Shown here piece by piece: positions 10,651-22,606 of a stretch of DNA of 64,000 nt. The stretch lies in the NCBI GenBank assembly GCA_021018995.1, contig CM037585.1, positions 122,106,831 to 122,170,830 on the forward strand, written 5' to 3'. The notes beneath the pieces were generated by a model, which saw nothing but the letters and a program-made list of their open reading frames with translations, was not told where the DNA came from and did not search any database. The stretch is from Chloranthus sessilifolius (lineage: Eukaryota; Streptophyta; Magnoliopsida; Chloranthales; Chloranthaceae). A program made the position numbers and the translations under genes. Positions within the stretch are counted from its first letter, which is position 1, and each line of letters begins with the position of its first letter.

Positions 10651-13600
10651 TTTCCCTATAATGTTGGCCATATTGATACCTATGATCATATGTGCCCCTT
10701 TAAAACTGAGACATTAGCGACGAATATGACTCAGTGTAATAGGTAAAGGCTGATCCTACAAAAATTTAACCAACGAAGTCATATGGCCTGAGGTAGGTTG
10801 GTTGAGGCCGGTAGTATGGATTACTGGTTGTTGAATCTTCGGTGTTTTGCAAACTAATTCCCCCGAAGCTAGAAGTCACATAGCCCACATCATCTTGTGG
10901 GCCTTGTGGTGGTAGTAGTGTTTGATAAGATTTTGACACTCCTCTTCCTTCAACCCCTCCACCTCTAAATATAAGAGTGTCATATATTGTTATCAGCTCA
11001 TCATCTCATACGGCAATACCTCCATAAGAATAAGAGGAATCAACATCATCCCCTTCACCACTAGTGCCAACGTGGATTTCATCGCCTCCACTATAACCCC
11101 CATCATTGTCATTATCACTACTGGGCTGCGTTTCGTCATCAGATCCAACCACTGAATGATGATTCAATCTTCTTTTCCGCCTCGGTGGTTGGGAAGCATG
11201 CTCCTCCGCTACTCTTTCAGTATTGTCGAACCATGCAGTGCTCTCAGTATCCAACACTGGCTCTTCTCTTTCTTTGATTCACTAATTTAAATGGTCATCC
11301 TCCGTGAATATATAATCCAACTGGATGAGATCAAAATATTCACTATCTGTAAGGTAGAATATGATAGATGAAGTAGTATATGCCTCATCAATTATATCAA
11401 ATAAAAATTGTATGAACTAAGACTTCATATAATTACTTATCATGGTTGGTCCTCTGCTTATTCTTGACCCTTAATCACATGTTGTAGTGGCAGTAGACTA
11501 ACTTTTCTAATAGTTTCATAGTTAGCCTATTCTTTGTCTTCGTGTGAATGAGAGAGAAGGTGATCCAATTCCGCTCACAGTTGGACAATGAACATATTTG
11601 CGATAAAACCCTCATTACAACCCTCATCAGTATCGAACCATCACCTTCATAGTGCATCCACCAATCAGCGGGTTTATCGTGCTTGATTTGGGATTGTGCC
11701 AAGAGGGTCCCAAATGACCCATGTCTTTTACGAAACATGTCAATCTACAAAAATGAAATACAATAACCCACATATCAATAAACAGATTATATGACATTTG
11801 ACTTATTAGTTATAAGGTATGATTACTCACATCTCTGTTGGCTTGACCTTGGTCCGCCAACTCATGGAGCATTCGTTGGATCACATTGAGCAAATCGTTG
11901 TACACTTCATCAGCCTCACTCAACTTGAAGCGTCGCGTATATTAGAAGGTTGGATTCAAGTAGTGTGTTATACATCAAATATGAGCAATCTAATCAGTAT
12001 ATGAAAATAGTGAATAATATGACAAATAATAAATAAATAAATATCACTATATGTTATACTCGCGACATGCAAGTACTGGTGGAATTGTGTATTCCCATCA
12101 CTAGTTTCTTATCACCATCTACCAACCTCAATACTTGCACTAACGGGGTAGTGACGGCGATCAGGTGGTCAACATCTGCCCAAAATTAAGGGCTGTAGAT
12201 CAAGTCACGAACTTCATTCAAAGCAAGTCTCTTTGATCGTGGGAGTTCTAACTCATTTTCTCTATTCTTCTAAGTTGACCATATTCTTCAGCTCACGACT
12301 ATATCTAGCCAAGCTCTGTAGGACTAGAAATTGTATTGCAAATCGTGTAATCGCAGGCCAGAGCAGCTCAGTTTTAGTGAAGTCTCTCATTAGATTCACC
12401 AACTTGTCACTGTTGTACAAGTATGAAGTAATCGTTTTTCCCTTCTGAATAGTTTCTCGTGTCTTGCTTCTCTTTCCCAAACCCTTAAGAATAAGGTCAA
12501 TGAAATGAGCGGCACACAGAGTCTAGTACAAGTGACGTCTCTTCAATATTAACTGTCTTCCTGCGGCTTTATAATTGGCGGTATTGTTTGTTACCACCTG
12601 CACACCCGCTGCTCTCCAACATCTTCAACTACCTTATCCATTAGTTGGAAAAGGTAATCAACCATCTTCGCATGTTTAGAAGCATCAATTGATTTTCAAA
12701 TACTGTCCCGGCATCGCTGTAGCCCAAAAAGTTGATCAAATTCTTCCTTGTGAGACTAGTCCATCCATCGCACATAATTGTGCAACCTCTCTCATCCCAT
12801 ACTTCGTGGAAGCCATCCACATAAGCTCCTATCTCCTTGTACTCATCATCTAGTAAGGGCTCAGATACCTCATATGCAGAAGATTTTTTTACTCCTGGAC
12901 CAACTTCTGTACTTGTATCAATCATACTTTTGAAGTACGGCGACTCCACAACCTGACTCAGAATGTGGTTGTATATCAAGAATTTTGCAATAGATTTTCC
13001 AAGCTTCTTCCCCAATTTTTTCAGTGACATTGCACTTAATTTAGTTTGTTTGGAGCTTTCTCTCTGATGCATGAGTAGATCCATGGGACCTGTAGTCATG
13101 GATCAAAATATCGTCCGATACCGATATAATACATTGGGTTTTTATCGCCACCCTTAAAAAACAGTCAAATTATCATTCAAAGTATCGTTCGTATAGGATG
13201 ATAATTTGAAATTATCGTCCGATAATTTCAAATTATCAGTTTTGATGTTTTTTTTTTAATTTTTTTTTGAGAAAATACCAAAAAGTATCATCCGGAACCG
13301 ATACGTATCAGTTTTGGGGTAGGACGATACGTATCGAAAATATGAGATTTTGAACCATGCCTGTAGTACGACTTGAAGTAGACGGTTTGGTCTCCCTCAC
13401 GGATGTTGACCGACACAACCGGACAGTCTCCTGAATATCCTCATCATCATCAATATGTGGCCTATGACTAGATCTACCACCACCAGCAGGCAAGGATGGG
13501 CCCCTCAGCCTAGACCGAAACCGATAATCAGCTTCTTCCTGATCTCATCGCTGTCATGCTTCTCTAGCACTCTCCCTCATGACTCTCGTTGTCTGCTCAA

Positions 13601-13921
13601 CTTCATCCTCATCATCCTCAGGTCCAGGTACAGGAAACTCTGGATCTCCCCTCCTTATTCTCTCATACATTTTTCTATCCCGATCGACTTCTGCTTTTTT
13701 CTGTCCCTTTGCCGCCTGTATACTGGCTCTAACAACTTCTCTCACCTCTCTGGCTACATTGGGACACCCTTTTGTCTCTCCCTTAATGTGAGTCAAATGC
13801 TCCTTTAATTGTATGATACTTTCTCCCAGCAATTTTTTTCGCAAAGCTTGCATTCTATTTGGAGTTTATCACCATCTATTGTTATGCCATATTGTCAAAC
13901 TGGATCTTGTCCACGTACCAT
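10650..13921 (-). pseudogene. hAT transposase pseudogene, interrupted by a MITE
   Basis: The ATG at 13919-13921 is chosen because it begins MVRGQDPV, matching the start of the + strand copy. The BED-type finger keeps a C-x2-C pair (ECKLCEK) followed by the HLTH and KGETKGC segment near 13800. The core includes DDEYKEIGA, FHEVWDERGCTIMCDGWTS and NFLGYSDAGTVF (DUF659). The C-terminal part has KHDKPADWWMHYEGDG and CERNW, the hAT dimerisation signature. The tail RRKRRLNHH with an acidic Asp/Ser/Gly stretch precedes the Tyr-rich end. Introns are implied between the middle and C-terminal blocks, at the same places as in the + copy. Stops and frameshifts in several blocks plus a 263-bp insertion mean no product is expected. 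Confidence 0.85.
13097..13359. mobile_element. 263-bp hAT-type MITE inside the transposase gene, target duplication CCTGTAGT
   Basis: The element begins CATGGATCAAAAT and ends GATTTTGAACCATG, so the termini are inverted. The 8-base duplication CCTGTAGT flanks it (13089-13096 and 13360-13367), the hallmark of the hAT superfamily. The interior has repeated gtatcgtccgata, aaattatcgtccgataattt and gatacgtatc motifs. The same termini and motifs occur at the 3' ends of the two large hAT elements in this window. That makes this MITE a likely non-autonomous member of the family it interrupts. Confidence 0.9.
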
Positions 13922-13929
13922 ATTTATTT

Positions 13930-14515
13930 ATTTCACCTGCATGAATGAGCAAACGATCGAATTAAATTAAAACATTTAGATTACACTTGAAAATAAAATT
14001 TATTTGATATTATTCTAATTTTTAAAAAATTTTGATTATATTTGAAAATTTATTTCATATTATTCTTATTTTTAAAATATTAGATTATATTTTATCAAAT
14101 TTATTTGATATTATTCTAATTTTTAAAAATTTTAGATTACATTTAAACATTTATTTGATATTATTCTTATTTTTAAAATATTAGATTATATTTTAACAAA
14201 TTTATTTGATATTATTCTAATTTTTGAAAATTTATTTGATATTATTCTTATTTTAAAAATATTAGATTATATTTTAGCAAATTTATTTAATATTATTCTA
14301 ATTTTAAAAAATTTAGATTACATTTGAAAATTTATTTCATACTATTCTTATTTTTAAAATATTAGATTATATTTTATCATATTTATTTCATATTATTCTA
14401 AAAATTTTAGATTACATTTGAAAATAGTATTTAGTTGATATTATTCTAATTTGTAAATATTAGAAAAACATATTATTCTAATTTTTAAAATATTTGAAAA
14501 TCATATTTATTTGAA
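13930..14515 (-). repeat. AT-rich tandem array in the hAT leader
   Basis: Two alternating subunits of about 48 bp, one with attacatttgaaaatttatt and one with attatattttatcaaattta, make a higher unit of about 100 bp repeated about five times with drift. The reverse-complement array is present at about 18010-18440 upstream of the + strand hAT gene, so it belongs to the element. Confidence 0.75.
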
Positions 14516-14519
14516 ATTG

Positions 14520-14815
14520 ATGTATCATATGCATCACGGGGTATGTGTGACATGTGTAATTGATGTGTCACATGTCTCACATACCCCATGACATGTGTGT
14601 CATGGGGTATGTGTCACACGGCAGTATGACACATCAATTACATGTGTCGCGACACATGGGACATGAGACATGCGTGACACATGTGATATATCAATTATAT
14701 GTGTCGCGACACATGCGTAATTAATGTGTCATGGGGTATGTGTCACATGTGTGACACATGTGACACGCGTAATTGATGTGTCACATACCACATGACACGT
14801 GTCACACACGCACAC
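14520..14815. repeat. multi-palindromic GTGTCACATG region
   Basis: Nearly 300 bp built from variants of ATGTGTCACATG, CATGGGGTATGTGTCACA and CGTAATTGATGTGTCACA in both orientations. Two copies of the perfect palindrome TGTGTCGCGACACA lie at about 14644 and 14701. No coding potential. It abuts the hAT leader array and may be a rearranged terminus or a fold-back element. Confidence 0.6.
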
Positions 14816-15106
14816 AAATACATACATATATATATGGAAAAGGACTCCGTCCTCCATGGGAGGATGGTCACCGTCCTCTAACCTTTCACGTGGAGGTCCA
14901 TGTCGCACTCAAAACACTTTTTAGCTGCCACGTGGACTTTGGGTGCATTGCTTAGATCATCTTTGAAAAAAAAAAAAATTAACTCATCACCAACGTGTAT
15001 ATTTTGAACCATGAAATGTGGACCAATGAAAACTGTCAAACTTTGACTTGTGGGTTTAAAAAAAAAATTGAATTTTTTTTTTAATATTGACCTAACCGGC
15101 TCCCTA

Positions 15107-15134
15107 TACACACACACACACACACACACACACA
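15107..15134. repeat. (CA)n microsatellite
   Basis: About 14 uninterrupted CA units, following an A/T-rich stretch (14965-15085) with poly-A and poly-T runs. The surrounding 14830-15300 segment has no recognisable gene. It contains three copies of AAGGGTAGATCT near 15176-15230. Confidence 0.9.
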
Positions 15135-15318
15135 TGTCCCATGTCCCATTTTAAATTAATTTTTATAAATAATTAAAGGGTAGATCTTGAAAGTTAAGGG
15201 TAGATCTACTATATTGAAGGGTAGATCTTAAAATAATAAACCCCTAAAGTGTAAGAAAATGGGGGGAAAATGGTATAACACTTAAAGAGTGAAAAAATGG
15301 GAAGAACAGCAAGCCTAA

Positions 15319-17730
15319 TGTGACAGCCCGGATTTCGGCACCCTAAAACTCGTGCCATCAGCACGACCTTCGAGGTCGTGCCCCAAATAGTAAGCGAAAC
15401 ACTTGGTACAATCCCACAACCATAGTCAAAACATAAACCAAACTAAAGTAGAACAATCTTCAGTTCTACTATTTAGCACCAAAACAAGTGCTCAAAAGAT
15501 CGTTCTAATCTCATGTTCCTGTATGGGCAAAAGAACCAACCCGAACCGTCAGTGTCGTAACTATGGTCACCTCAGATGATTCGGCAAAAGAATATTACAT
15601 GTATCATTAACCTTACAAAAATATGGCTGGATGTACTAAGCCGTAAATATCTCTCTCTCAAAATATCAAAGTACGCAGAGGGTCTTCTAAAAGAACCTCT
15701 CAGGAGGGGGCTCAGACTCCTCCCCTAGAATATACTTTAAGTCCTCGGGATCAACCTCGCCAAAAGCTGCTCCTAACTCTGCACCTGTGACGTATAGTCG
15801 AAGGGTGAGCTACATCTTAGCTCAATAGGGACAATATCCGAATGAGTGCTTCTTTCTTACTCACATATATATCATGACAGAAATAAAGAATGAATTCATC
15901 AATGTAATTTATTTAAAACAGTTTGAGATGCAAGAACATAAATAGACTGCTTTTATTACTCTACTCATGACATCAGACGTAATTTGTTCTTGTGATTGTA
16001 ATCAGGCTGGTCTCATGACTTAAATGCTTAACTTAAATAATCCCCGAGCAATATAGCATTGAGCCCCGATGGAATACCCTCTATCGTCGTCTAATCAGAC
16101 TATTTCTCATTTAAACTGACCCATGTCCCTTTCTCATAGGCGACGACACATATCTACTATACATCCTTGGGATGTCTGCTGGTGTACGGATTGGCCGCCG
16201 TACCGGTCACGGATATCCTGCCGAGTCAGTCACGGGTATACCACCGCGTCGGTTGGGTATTGTACAAACCTTAAATCGATTGTGCGCTACATATAGTTAT
16301 TCACCGTATGAAATGTGCTAAATATATACTAATTCTCAGCATGTTCAGTCCCATTCATGGACCTTCTATTTCGTGGATCTTTACATCCACCTTACATCCC
16401 TGAGATGTCACACATTCTGTTGCATCCTTTAGGTGGTTATAGGACATATGCATCCCTGAGATGGTTGAACTCTTTTACTCATTAATTTCCTCATTTATCT
16501 GTGTATGCACACACCATTTCTTACAACCACTACTTTAACATTTTACATTTCAACTTCACTTTAAAAGAAAACACGTTTTGATTTCTACTCGGCTTTAAAG
16601 AATCAAGCATTTATATACTATCATCAGATACATGTTCTCGTAATTAAGGATACAAATTCAAATATTCCCTACCTCACATGCAACGCGACTCCAAGGATTC
16701 TCCAATCCTAGCTAGGGCTTAATCATCCTTAGGTTCGGCATAGACTAGGCCTGGTCAAACACCCATAACACATCATTACATGTATAAGACATTGGGGTTA
16801 GAAGCCTAATCCCAACCAAAGCACAGCCCGTATTAAAAACCCAACAAAAACTTGTATTTGTCCAAATTGATCGAACGATTTGGAAAATCGATCAAACGAA
16901 ATCAAAAATCGATCGAACAAATTTATTTCGTTCAATCGATTTCTTCATAAATCCGTTCTATCTCATTTTTTTCCCCTAGCAAACTGATTGAACGATTTTT
17001 CAATCGTTCACACGGTTCTCAAATCAATCGAATGATTTCTAAAATCGTTCGAATGATTTCTTCAAAACTCATTTTTCTCCTTATTTCTCATTGGTCAAAA
17101 TCGATGGAACGAAATCTAATTTCGTTCGATCGATTTTGCCCATTCTCATATCTAAATGTGTTCTTTCCTCTAAACTCATCTTATCATCATCCATCCCATT
17201 CATCATCCATTTTTCATATAAAATAGTTTAGATTCTCTATCTAATAACTAAACGAACTTGAAATAGTGGATCATACTATATCTAATGGTTGGATTTCCCT
17301 TGCTCTAAGCTTAGGTCACTAGGGTTTCATAAACCTCCAAATCTCTACTCTCACCTCGATCCGCTTGCTTTCTGAGCCAAGATCAACTATTTGCAATCAT
17401 TGCACTCTTCTCAATTTCACAAAAATCAATCTCTCATTAACTCTCTCTCTCCCTCTTCTCAACTACACATTCAAGTGAAATAACTCCTTTTCCCTTTTTT
17501 CTTATCACCTACTACTTAACTAGGGTGTTAAGCACTTGTAACTCACTAACGTGTATGTGTAACGATATTGGATACTTAGTTCAACTAAATGATTTTTTTT
17601 TTATCATACCCTTTATCTCACATATGATCTACCAAGTAAACCAAGTCAACATTGACTCGGTCAAAGGTGCGACCAGTTGGTCTGCTTCCCGAGGTGTGCT
17701 ATTTAATTACGAAATTTTCAGGACGTTACA
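15319..17730 (-). mobile_element. solo LTR of a Ty3/gypsy element, target duplication CCTAA
   Basis: Fossil. It runs from TGTGACAGCCCG to AGGACGTTACA and is flanked by perfect CCTAA (15314-15318 and 17731-17735). It is 2412 bp and closely similar to the 5' LTR at 3583-5887 over most of its length, for example in the opening 200 bp and the block at 16183-16260. The TCGATCGA-like cluster is at about 16860-17135. The internal region is absent. It separates two inverted hAT copies and sits in unique sequence that continues across it (ctaaagagtg... on both sides). Confidence 0.95.
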
Positions 17731-17814
17731 CCTAAAGAGTAAAAAAATGGTTGTTGGGAAAGAATGGGTCTAAAGATGGATTTAAAAAACCCCTTTCATG
17801 CCCACACTCAAAAG

Positions 17815-18000
17815 AGTGAAATTATCGGACGATAATTTCAAATTATCGTCCGATAATTTCACTCTTTTATGTTGCAGCTTCAACCAGCCATATTATCAGA
17901 CGATAACATCAAATTATCATATGATAATTTAATATTACCCTCTGTATCAGACGATAACTTCACCATATCGTCCAATAATTATGTGTTATTGATGGGTACC
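17815..18000. repeat. palindromic hAT-like 5' region with ATTATCGTCCGATAAT motifs
   Basis: Contains GAAATTATCGGACGATAATTTC and its complement back to back (17819-17865), then weaker copies near 17895 and 17950. The motif matches the interior of the MITE at 13097-13359, so this is probably the 5' subterminal region of the + strand hAT element. No CATGG...CAAAAT terminus or target duplication was found here. Confidence 0.55.
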
Positions 18001-18495
18001 CGATAAAAACCCATTTAGAATAATATGAAATAATTATGGTAAAATATAATCTAATATTTTAAAAATAAGAATAATATCAAATAAATTTTCAAATGTAATC
18101 TAAATTTTTTTTAAAAATAGAATAATATCAAATAAATTTGATAAAATATAATTTAATATTTTAAAAATAAGAATAATATCAAATAAATTTTCAAAAATTA
18201 TAATAATATCAAATAAATTTGGTAAAATATAGTTTAATATTTTAAAAATAAGAATAATATGAAATAAGTTTTCAAATGTAATCTAAAATTTTTAAGAATA
18301 GAGTAATATCAAATAAATTTGATAAAATGCAATCTAATATTTTAAAAATAAGAATAATATGAAATAAATTTTCAAATGTAATCTAAAATTTTTAAAAATT
18401 AGAATAATATCAAATAAATTTTATTTTCAAGTGTAATTGAAATATTTTAATTTAATTCGATCGTTAATTCATTCATGCAGGTAAAATAAATAAAT

Positions 18496-21400
18496 ATGGT
18501 ATGTGGACAAGATCCAGTTTGGCAATACGACACAACAATAGATAGTGATAGACTCCAAATAGAATGCAAGCTTTATGAAAAAAAATTGTTGGGAGGAGGT
18601 ATCACACGGTTGAACGAGCATTTGACTCACGTTAAGGGAGAGACAAAAGGATGTCCCAATGTAACCAGAGAGGTGAGAGAAGTTGTCAGAGCCAGTTTAC
18701 AAGTGGAAAAGAGAAAGAAAAAAGTAGAAGCCGACCAAGATAGAGAAATATATGAGAGAATAAGGAGGAGAGATTCAGAGTTTCCTGCACCTGGACCTGA
18801 GGACAATGAGGATGAAATGAGCAGACAGCAAGAGTCATGAGGGAGAGTGTTAGAGAAGCACGACAACAACGAGATCAGGAAGAAGTCGATTATCGATTTC
18901 GATCTAGGTTGAGGGGCTCATCCATGCCAGCTGCTAGTGGTGGATCTAGTCATAGGCCACATGTTATTGATGATGAGGAGGATATTAAGTAGATTGTCGG
19001 GTTGCGTAGGTCAGCATCTGTGAGGGAGACTAGGCCGTCTACTACGAGGCGTACTACATGTCCCATAGATCCATTCATGTATCGGACAGAATAATATCAA
19101 TTGAGTGTAATGTCATTGAAAAAATTGGGAAGAAGCTTGGAAAATCTATTGTAAAATTTCTTATATAAAACTGCATTCCGAGTCAGGTTGTGGAGTCGCC
19201 ATACTTCAAAAGTATGATTGACATAAGTGCAGAAGCTGGTAAGGAGTTAAAAAACCTTCTGCATACGAGGTATCTGGGCCCTTACTAGATGATGAGTACA
19301 AGGAGATAGGAGCTTCTGTGGATAACTTTCATGAAGTATGGGATGAGAGAGGTTGCACAATTATGTGCGACGGATGGATCGGTCCCACAAGGAAGAGTTT
19401 GATCAAACTTTTTGGTCTACAACGATGTCGGGATAGTATTTTTAAAATTAGTCGATGCTTCTAAACATGCGAAAATGGTTGATTACCTCTTCCAACTAAT
19501 CGATAAAGTAGTTAAAGATGTTGGAGAGAAGCGAGTTGTACAGGTGGTAACAGACAATACCGCCAATTACAAAGACGCGGGAAGACAATTAATATTAAAG
19601 AGACGTCACTTGTACTGAACTCCGTATGCCGCTCATTTCGTTGACCTCATTCTTGAGGATTTGGGAAAGAGAAGTAAGACACAAATAGCTATTCAGAAGG
19701 GAAGAACAATTACTTCCTACCTGTATAACAGTGATAAGTTGGTAAATCTAATAAGAGACTTCACTAAGAATGAGCTGCTCCTGCCTGTGATTATACGATT
19801 TGTGACACAATTTCTAGCCCTACAGAGCTTGGCTAGATATAGTCGTGAGCTGAAAAACATGGTCAACTTCAAAGAATGGAGAAAATATGAGTTAGAACTC
19901 TCATGATCAAAGAAACCTGCTTTGAATAAAGTTGGTGACCTGATCTATAGCCCACAGTTTTAGGCAGATGTTGACCACCTGATCACCGCCACTACCTCAT
20001 TGGTGCAAGTATTGAGGTTGGTAGATGGTGATGAGAAATTAACGATGGGATATATTTACGAGTCAATGGATAAGACAAAATTGGCAATTAAACCAAATGC
20101 TCTATAAAATATAAACGATATTGGGCGATTATCGACAAGAGCCACCAATACTTGCTTGCCGCAAGTATAACATGTAGTGATTTTTATTTACTTATTATTT
20201 TTCATTCTATTCACTGTTTCTATATACTGATGAGATTGCTCATATTTGATGTATAGCACACGACTTGAATCTAGCCTTTCAGTATATGCGACGCTTCGAG
20301 TTGAGTGAGGCTGATGAAGTGTATAACGGTTTGCTCCCTGAGTTGGCCGACCAAGGTCAAGCCATCAGAGATGTGAGTAATCATACCTTATAACTAATAA
20401 ATCATGTCTTATGATCTGTTTATTGATATGTGGGTTATTGTATTCCATTTTTGTAGATTGACATGTTTTGTAAGAGACATTGGTCATTTGGGACCCCCTT
20501 GGCGCAATCCCAAATCAAGCACGATAAACCCGTTGATTGGTGGATGCTCTATGAAGGTGATGGTTCGATACTAAGGCGAGTTGCAATGAGGGATTTATCG
20601 CGAATATGTTTCTCGTCTAACTGTGAGCGGAATTGGAGCTCCTCTCTCATTCACACGAAGATAAGGAATAGGCTAACTTTGAAACGATTGAAAAAGTTAG
20701 TGTACTACCACTACAACATGCAATTAAGGGCGTGGCAAGCAATTATATGAAGTCTTAGTATATATAATTTTTATTTAATCTAATTGATGAGACATATAAT
20801 AATTCATTTATCATATTCTACCTTACAGATAGTGAATATTTTGATCCCATCCAGTTGGATTATATATTCACGGAGGATAATCCTTTGAATCAGTGGATCA
20901 AAGAGAAAAGAGCCAGTGTTGGATACAGAGAGCACTGCATGGCTGGACAATGCTGAAAGAGTAGCGGAGGAGCAAACTTTCCAACCACCGAGGCGGAAAA
21001 GAAGATTGAATCATCATTCAGTGGTTAGATCTAATGACGATACGTTGCCCGGTAGTGATAATGACGATGATAGGGGTGATGGTGGAGGCGAATGAAACCC
21101 ACGTTGGCATTAGTGGTGCAGGGGATGATGTTGATCCTTCTTATTCTTATGGAGGTATTATCGTATGAGATGATGAGCCGATAACAATGTATGACACTCC
21201 TACATTTAGAGGTGGAGGGGTTGAAGGAAGAGGAGCGTCAAAATCTTACCAAACACTACCACCACCACCACAAGGTTCACAAGATGATGTGGGTTATATA
21301 ACTTTTAGCTTCGGGGGATTTAGTTTGCAAAACACTGAAGATTCACCTTCTCTCTCATTCACACGAAGACAAGGAATAGGCTAACTTTGAAACAATTGAA

Positions 21401-22316
21401 AAAGTTAGTCTACTGCCATTACAACATGTGATTAAAGATTAGAAATATGCAGAGGACTAACCGTGGTAAGCAATTATATGAAGTTTTAGTTTATATAATT
21501 TTTATTTAATCTAATTGATGAGGCATATACTAATTCATCTATCATATTCTACCTTACAGATAGTGAATATTTTGATCCCTTCTAGTTTGATTATATATTT
21601 ACGGAGGATGATCCTTTAAATCAGTGGATCAAAGAGAGAAGAGCCAGTGTTGGATACTGAGAGCACTGCATGGCTGGACAATGCTGAAAGAGTAGCGGAG
21701 GAGCAAACTTTTCAACTACTGAGGCGGAAAAGAAGATTGAATCGTCATTTAGTGGCTAGATCTAATGACAAAACATTGCTCAATAGTAATAATGACGATG
21801 ATAGGGGTGATGGTGGAGGCGAATGAAACCCACGTTGGCATTAGTGGTGGAGGGGATGATGTTGATCCTTCTTATTCTTATGGAGATATTACAGCATGGG
21901 ATGATGAGCCAATAACAATGTATGACACTCCTACATTTAGAGGTGAAGGAGTTGAAGGAAGAGGAGCGTCAAAATCTTACCAAACACCACTACCACCACA
22001 AGGTCCACAAGATGTGGGTTATATGACTTCTACCTTCGGGGGATTTAGTTTGTAAAATACTGAAGATTCAGCAACCAGTAACCCATACTATCGGCTTCAA
22101 TCAACCATCCCCATCCTATATGACTTCATTGATCAAATTTTTGGAGGACCGACCTTTACCTATTACACTGAGCCATATTCGTCGCTAATGCCTCAATTTC
22201 AAGGGGGCACATATGATCATGGGTATCAATATGACCAACATTATAGGGAAAGCTCATGCACAAATAATGATGATCACGAGGACCAAGAACTACCACAAAA
22301 TTTAATGTGGCTTTAA
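18496..22316 (+). pseudogene. hAT transposase pseudogene
   Basis: The ATG at 18496 opens MVCGQDPVWQY and a BED-type finger region with GGITRLNEHLTH and KGETKGC. The second zinc Cys of the usual C-x2-C is Tyr here (ECKLYEK), whereas the minus copy keeps it. The frame shifts near 18815-18840 and stops recur after it. The DUF659 core is at about 19290-19650 (DERGCTIMCDGW, FLKLVDASKHAKMVDYLF, VVQVVTDNTANYKDAG). The middle block is 19661-19905. The C-terminal dimerisation domain is 20460-20750 (KHDKPVDWWMLYEGDG, CERNW). An intron is visible at 20373-20456 (GTGAGT...TTGTAG) and another before 20828. The last codons, ending LPQNLMWL with TAA at 22314-22316, follow a Tyr-rich tail. No function expected. 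Confidence 0.87.
20640..22060 (+). repeat. about 708-bp tandem duplication inside the hAT gene
   Basis: Unit 1 (about 20645-21345) and unit 2 (about 21353-22060) match closely. cacgaagataaggaatagg at 20653 pairs with 21361, and MYDTPTFRG-coding sequence at 21187 pairs with the copy near 21918. The duplicated part runs from the end of the dimerisation domain into the Tyr/Pro-rich tail. The minus copy at 10650-11750 has only one such unit, so the duplication is private to this copy. Confidence 0.8.
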
Positions 22317-22606
22317 AGTAAGTTTTTCATTGCAATATGCCTTTTAATTTTGGTCATGAGTCATGTATAATGTAATTTAGGTTATGCGTTGATAAAATTA
22401 TAAAATATGCATCAAATAAGCTTTAAATAAATAGAAAATCATTAAATTTATTTTTCCTGATTTTTTTAGTAATTTTCAGGATTTTTTTGATATAAAAAAA
22501 ATTCAATGTATCAAACCGATACATTCAATATATTGGACGATACCCGATACGTATCATCTTTGTGGTTGGGACGATACGTACCGGTTTTCCGGTATTTTGA
22601 GCCATG

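Larger units (their letters stand above)
10238..14515 (-). mobile_element. hAT DNA transposon, minus strand, inactive
   Basis: Plant hAT element with a DUF659-type transposase, read from right to left. Parts are an AT-rich leader (13930-14515), a BED-type zinc finger region (13921 down), the DUF659 core (12641-13096), a middle part (12262-12480), the hAT C-terminal dimerisation domain (11475-11738) and a Tyr/Pro-rich tail (about 10650-11257). The terminus CATGGGTAAAAAC lies at 10238. The gene is broken by several stops and frameshifts and by a MITE insertion at 13097-13359. The 5' end could not be found; it runs into palindromic DNA at 14520. The homologous element at 18000-22606 is on the opposite strand. 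Confidence 0.85.
18000..22606 (+). mobile_element. hAT DNA transposon, plus strand, inactive
   Basis: Second copy of the hAT family, in inverted orientation to the one at 10238-14515. It has the AT-rich leader array (18010-18440), a transposase pseudogene (18496-22316), a 3' tail with cgatacccgatacgtatcat and the terminus GGTATTTTGAGCCATG ending at 22606. The base octet after the end is CTATAACT. No matching octet was found upstream of 18000, so the 5' end appears truncated or rearranged. The C-terminal region carries an internal tandem duplication of about 708 bp. Confidence 0.87.

Noticed and set aside
12641-13099. Host gene with a DUF659 domain
   Set aside because: It sits in a hAT element with other transposase blocks, frameshifts and a MITE insertion, so a domesticated gene is not supported.
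15319-17730. Possible long non-coding RNA gene or unique intergenic region
   Set aside because: The TG...CA ends, the CCTAA duplication and homology to 3583-5887 identify it as a solo LTR.
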